From assembly GCA_036170475.1 (NCBI GenBank), contig JAVHPE010000206.1, positions 1 to 64,000 on the forward strand: 64,000 nucleotides of DNA. The letters are read 5' to 3'. This document shows positions 60,316 to 64,000 of this stretch, in pieces. The translations under genes and the position numbers were made by a program. This stretch comes from 2-12-FULL-35-15 sp036170475. GTDB lineage: Bacteria; Bacteroidota; Bacteroidia; 2-12-FULL-35-15. The notes beneath the pieces are model-generated. The model was not told where the DNA came from. It did not search any database and saw only the letters and a list, made by a program, of their open reading frames with translations. Position 1 is the stretch's first letter. The number at the start of each line of letters is the position of its first letter.

Positions 60316-60392
60316 GTCACCCAGAGCCCGTCGAAGGGTGTGCGATGGCTTCCCCCATATACTTCGACAAGCTCAGCATGACCTGCACTCAA
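60316..60392. repeat. Dispersed REP-like repeat, copy C
   Basis: GTCACCCAGAGCCCGTCGAAGG and CTTCGACAAGCTCAGCATGA form the outer palindrome arms, with TGTGCGATGGCTTC inside. Reverse orientation relative to copies at 2.3 and 34.4 kb. Confidence 0.8.
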
Positions 60393-60444
60393 TATATGTT
60401 TCAACATTAATACGCATTGTTGGTTGTTTCATTATATATTATTG

Positions 60445-61452
60445 TTAATTGCCTGTTTCATTGAAGCTAAGATCACGATTTTTTTGAACTGCAAAATTGC
60501 CCGCTTTATAATTCAGTTGTATCGGATAAATAATAAAATACCAGATAATAAAAAAAAGTGAACTACTAATAATTGTCAGACTTAACCACATCGGCATGTG
60601 TGAATAACGCGTAACAAAACTTTCAAAAAAACCAGCAACAATAAACACAGGAATTAAACCAACAACAATTTTTATACCCTGCTTAGCCCCCCTGATAAAT
60701 GACACTCCACGTGAATAAGTTCCCGGAAATAAAATGCTGTTTCCCATCACTAATCCGGCACATCCGGCAATGATGATAGCTGATATTTCTAATGTGCCAT
60801 GAATCCAGATAACTAAAACAGATTGCAATAATAAACCTTTTGCATAAAAGAAATATTGAAACGCACCCAGCATTATTCCATTATATAATAGCATAACACC
60901 GGTACCAAATGAAAATAATATTCCTAATACAAAACAAATAAATGCTACCCGTATATTATTAATGGTAATGCCAAAAAACATATCAATTTGATTCATGCTT
61001 TTATAAACAGCCATAGGGTCACCTTTGTTAATATTCTCCAACGTCATATTCACATAACTGTCGCCAAGTATAAGGCGAACAAACGTGTCATCATAAGCAG
61101 CGGAAACAATACCGATTAGCATGGCTACGCCAAATATTAAGAAGGCATAAAATAATTGTTTGTGTGAATTTTTAAAAATAAATGGCAGCTCATATTTCCA
61201 AAAAGTGATGATACGTTTGCTTTTTTCTTTTTTGTTTTTATAAATTTCCTGATGAACCCGTGCAGCAATTGAATTAAGGTATTGAGTAGTTTTTGATTTC
61301 GGATAATTAGTTTTGGAGTAAGATAAATCATCCGTGAGCTGAACAAATAAATCAGCCATCAGATCAGGATCAGAACCACCTTTACTTGTAATAAGTGATT
61401 CAAACTGCTGCCATTTATCGGCATTTTGATTTAGAAATGTTATTTCTTTCAC
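60445..61452 (-). CDS. SpoIIM-family (stage II sporulation protein M-like) membrane protein
   Basis: The 335-residue product starts with GTG at 61452. A cytoplasmic helical N-terminal part (1-95) is followed by about six membrane helices. The block FFGITINNIRVAFICFVLGILFSFGTG and the block HGTLEISAIIIAGCAGL are family hallmarks. In non-sporulating Bacteroidota this gene is a standard member of the MoxR/DUF58 operon. It faces the RDD gene across a 287-bp gap. Confidence 0.88.
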   Translation of the reverse strand: MKEITFLNQNADKWQQFESLITSKGGSDPDLMADLFVQLTDDLSYSKTNYPKSKTTQYLNSIAARVHQEIYKNKKEKSKRIITFWKYELPFIFKNSHKQLFYAFLIFGVAMLIGIVSAAYDDTFVRLILGDSYVNMTLENINKGDPMAVYKSMNQIDMFFGITINNIRVAFICFVLGILFSFGTGVMLLYNGIMLGAFQYFFYAKGLLLQSVLVIWIHGTLEISAIIIAGCAGLVMGNSILFPGTYSRGVSFIRGAKQGIKIVVGLIPVFIVAGFFESFVTRYSHMPMWLSLTIISSSLFFIIWYFIIYPIQLNYKAGNFAVQKNRDLSFNETGN

Positions 61453-61739
61453 AATTTAATTTAGAATTCAGATTCATTAAATGATTTGAAAACAAAATAT
61501 TTTTAATAGAGTTTATATAAGTTAAGAAACAATTCTATTTTTTTAACCTTACCCCGTCCCTCTCCTTGAAAAAGGAGAGGGTAAGTTTGGAATCAACATT
61601 AACTTATATAAACTCCAATGTACTTCTGTAAATTTATACAAAAAAAGCAATTGAAAAATTGTTTGGCTTAAAACTTTAGAATAGTTATTTTTATAAAGTT
61701 TTAAACAAAAAAGAATCACCATATCCCGGGATAGTTGTC
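61453..61739. other. Divergent gap with a GC-rich hairpin
   Basis: CCCTCTCCTT (61558-61567) pairs with AAGGAGAGGG (61572-61581). It lies between the divergent SpoIIM and RDD genes, so it is a repeat rather than a terminator for either. Nothing coding seen. Confidence 0.6.
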
Positions 61740-62453
61740 ATGGATAATATTCGCATACAAACTTCACAAAATGTTGATATTGAATACGAACTTGCCAGTA
61801 TCGGGGATCGTATTCTGGCAACCTTGCTGGACTATTTGTTTTTTACTGCTTATTTTTTATTAATTGTGCTAATAGCATCGCTTACAAAAGGAATTATTTT
61901 TGATAGTATTGCCGTTATTTCACTACTCTCATTACCCATTTTATTTTACGATTTAGCTTGTGAAGTGTTTTTTCAGGGAAAATCATTTGGCAAGATGATA
62001 CTGAAAATAAAAGTGGTTAAGCTGGATGGTACACAAGCTAATTTTGGTGCTTATTTATTGCGCTGGTTATTGCGCATCATTGATATGCGTTTGTTTGGCG
62101 GAGCAATTGCACTTATTGCAATATTAATTAACGGTAAAGGTCAACGGATTGGCGATATGGCAGCAGGCACAACGGTAATTAAAATGAAACAAAAGGTACA
62201 ACTGACAGATACTATTTTTCATAAAATAATGCCGGAGTATAATTTGGTTTTTCCTGAAGTATCGCGGTTATCTGATAATGATGTAGCAATTATTAAAGAA
62301 GTGATGCAGGTGTGTATACAATCAAATAATTACGAAGCCATTAATAAACTTGTTTTAAAAACCAAGACAACAATGGGCATTACTACAAATTTACCTCCAG
62401 CACAATTTTTATTTACTGTTGTTCGGGATTACAATTATCTTGGCAGTAACTAA
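61740..62453 (+). CDS. RDD-family membrane protein
   Basis: The 237-residue product begins IRIQTSQNVDIEYELASIGDRILATLLDYLFF, the RDD start, and has three to four membrane helices. SFGKMILKIKVVKLDG and GQRIGDMAAGTTVIKMK follow. A cytoplasmic tail of about 75 residues completes it. RDD proteins of this kind are usual neighbours of SpoIIM in Bacteroidota. The last 4 bp overlap the end of the convergent gene. Confidence 0.88.
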   Translation: MDNIRIQTSQNVDIEYELASIGDRILATLLDYLFFTAYFLLIVLIASLTKGIIFDSIAVISLLSLPILFYDLACEVFFQGKSFGKMILKIKVVKLDGTQANFGAYLLRWLLRIIDMRLFGGAIALIAILINGKGQRIGDMAAGTTVIKMKQKVQLTDTIFHKIMPEYNLVFPEVSRLSDNDVAIIKEVMQVCIQSNNYEAINKLVLKTKTTMGITTNLPPAQFLFTVVRDYNYLGSN

Positions 62454-62956
62454 TCATTTTTAAACTTACAATCACTAATCATGTCGAAACCAAACAAACC
62501 GGTATCAAAAGTAATTGTAACTTTTTTTGCAGAAGAAGCAGCACCATCAGCATGTTCACTCATATAGGTGCTCAAATTTCTTTCTAAAGAAATATTCCGC
62601 TTATCACCTTCAATTATTATTTGATTATAAAATCCATTTCTTGAAAAATTATATGTTTCGGAATAGCTGTTTATTTTGATAGTGTAGTTCAATAATAAAA
62701 TAAAATTTACGAAGCACATGCCAAATCCAACAAATGCATACATTGCGAATTGATTATATCCCATATCTATCTCTTTTTTTACATATTTCCACTGAAATAA
62801 TCCAAGTAGTCCACTACAAAAGAGCATTATAAATAATGTACCGATACCAATAACAATTACTGATGCAAACCAAAAAAGGATTGGTATACCAATCAAACCG
62901 CATACAATAGCTATCATGGTAACAGAAACACCTTTTGTCTGGATAAATTTTTTCAT
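62450..62956 (-). CDS. Small multi-pass membrane protein, function unknown
   Basis: The 168-residue product has about three membrane helices in the first 100 residues (two near 12-55, one near 70-90) and a polar C-terminal domain of about 70 residues. No family was recognised. It converges with the RDD gene with a 4-bp overlap of the two ends. Confidence 0.6.
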   Translation of the reverse strand: MKKFIQTKGVSVTMIAIVCGLIGIPILFWFASVIVIGIGTLFIMLFCSGLLGLFQWKYVKKEIDMGYNQFAMYAFVGFGMCFVNFILLLNYTIKINSYSETYNFSRNGFYNQIIIEGDKRNISLERNLSTYMSEHADGAASSAKKVTITFDTGLFGFDMISDCKFKND

Positions 62957-63040
62957 TTTTCAGCTCCTTCAAATTCAGCAAAAATAAAGGAAATTATTAC
63001 AACAGTAACAGAATTGGAAAGTCATACTTGATTGTTTTTT

Positions 63041-64000
63041 TTATAGTTGAAATTTAAAAACCTGGTTTTCGTTTTTAGAAATAATTTCAATAAAGTACAT
63101 GCCATGTGGTAATTGGGAAATATCAAGTTGAGCATCAATCAAATTAAAAACTGCTTGCTGTTCCATTTCCACTATATTTTGCCCTAATGTATTTTTAAAG
63201 ATTATTTTACAAGCATCTCCTGATAGTATAGAACCTTTAACATAGAGCAAACCATTTGTTGGGCTTGGAAAAACGGTAAAACAGTTTTTTGAAAAAGAAG
63301 GATTACTTTGCGTAGTTGTTATCGAAGATGGTAAAGTAACATCAACCTTAAGTGAAACGGGTAAATGATTACTCATATAATATAAGGCATTCAATACCGG
63401 TGCAGGTACCGATGTGTTGGCAGGAGGATCAGTAAGTGCAAGATTGCTATGGTTGCCATCATTCCCAATTACCTCAAATGACCCCGGAATATACTGAACA
63501 GATTTTGTTCCCTGCATAACAGGCAATGTGCAAAGGATATGGTCAAAACGCAGATTTAGTCCTCCTGTTGCGCCACAATCACCGGGATCGGTAATGCGTG
63601 TGTTTTCCGTAAGATAGTTTGCAAAAGCAGTTGGGTTATTTGCCCAGTCGCCCAATTGATTTGGGGGATCAAAAAAAAGAGTGTTTATGTTGGAAGAATT
63701 TATCAGATCCTGAAAACACGCCTCAGTGGAAGATTGCGTATTAAAATCACCCATAAAAATATAATTGTCGGGCGATGTTACATGTGCATTTAACCAACCC
63801 ATTGCCGCCCCAATTTCTGTTTCGCGGACATTCGCATTATTTATTCCGGATTTATCATGAATAAGAATAATTTTAATAAAAACCGTATCATGATTTACTG
63901 ATAAGTTTGAATCCTTGTAATATAAGGTATGCTGATTAATATCACTAATGTTTGGATCTCCCGAATAAATAGTGGTTGTTCCAATGTATCCCAGTTTAGA
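63041..64000 (-). CDS. Endonuclease/exonuclease/phosphatase-family protein with T9SS sorting domain (partial)
   Basis: The frame stays open from the stop at 63041 to the window edge, so the gene is cut at its 5' end; at least 319 residues are visible. The metal-site motif YIFMGDFNTQSST and a later PVSLKVDV strand fit the EEP nuclease/phosphatase fold. The C terminus is a T9SS sorting domain (about the last 75 residues, FTVFPSPTNGLLYVKG to IISKNENQVFKFQL). It is therefore a secreted or surface nuclease or phosphatase. The ATG at 63802 is internal. Confidence 0.82.
   Translation of the reverse strand, partial: SKLGYIGTTTIYSGDPNISDINQHTLYYKDSNLSVNHDTVFIKIILIHDKSGINNANVRETEIGAAMGWLNAHVTSPDNYIFMGDFNTQSSTEACFQDLINSSNINTLFFDPPNQLGDWANNPTAFANYLTENTRITDPGDCGATGGLNLRFDHILCTLPVMQGTKSVQYIPGSFEVIGNDGNHSNLALTDPPANTSVPAPVLNALYYMSNHLPVSLKVDVTLPSSITTTQSNPSFSKNCFTVFPSPTNGLLYVKGSILSGDACKIIFKNTLGQNIVEMEQQAVFNLIDAQLDISQLPHGMYFIEIISKNENQVFKFQL

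Noticed and set aside
63802..64000. ATG at 63802 as the true start of the nuclease-family gene
   Set aside because: The same frame is open to the window edge and the domain would lack its N-terminal half, so the gene is cut by the window.

Overview
The window is chromosomal DNA from a member of the Bacteroidota. This rests on the low GC content, promoters of the TTTG-N19-TAnnTTTG type, two proteins ending in type IX secretion (T9SS) sorting domains, a TonB receptor, FucP-type MFS, SpoIIM/MoxR/DUF58 and ACIII-like respiratory genes, and dense AT-rich intergenic repeat families. Genus cannot be fixed from the sequence. No rRNA, tRNA, CRISPR array, prophage or intact insertion sequence was seen.

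Layout. 1-11.9 kb: envelope genes (a MauE/DoxX-thioredoxin fusion, tandem tiny lipoproteins, a TerB-DnaJ protein, a 1371-residue T9SS cargo with Ig-like and GEVED repeats, a TonB receptor, an outer-membrane barrel). 12.0-16.6 kb: 2-oxoglutarate dehydrogenase sucA-sucB and a thioredoxin-like ferredoxin. 16.8-31.2 kb: a respiratory island. It holds a SCO copper chaperone, a UbiA-like protein, an FNR-type regulator overlapping a truncated sensor-only paralogue, a 53-residue membrane protein behind two RNA hairpins, a DUF5777 barrel, three unlike haem-motif proteins, an NrfD quinol subunit, a Tat-exported four-cluster ferredoxin, a NarL/NarX-like two-component pair, a PstS-like protein and a porin. 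31.5-40.6 kb: a FucP-like transporter, a DUF4143 ATPase with a striking operator, a 132-bp MITE, and a MarR-regulated RND efflux operon. 40.7-50.9 kb: a CLC channel and then a phosphate regulon: porin, pstS, pstC, pstA, pstB, phoU, a DUF47 protein and pit. 51.1-64 kb: a MORN-repeat protein, prfB with its programmed frameshift, recX, the DUF58/MoxR/DUF4350/DUF4129/membrane/SpoIIM operon facing an RDD gene, a small membrane protein, and a T9SS-tailed nuclease-family gene cut by the window edge.

How the genes work together. The 20-31 kb genes read as one quinol-linked electron-transfer module with its own sensors (NarX/NarL-like pair, PstS-like protein, FNR-like proteins), but no molybdopterin or other catalytic subunit lies nearby. 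The phosphate genes share an 11-bp-periodic direct repeat with core (T/A/G)TAACA upstream of the porin, pstS, pstC and DUF47-pit, which looks like a Pho box. PstC carries a PstS-like segment in its periplasmic loop. A second theme is that the intergenic repeat families of this genome also occur in frame inside coding sequences, at linkers or termini (sucA, sucB, the MauE-thioredoxin fusion, the DUF58 gene).
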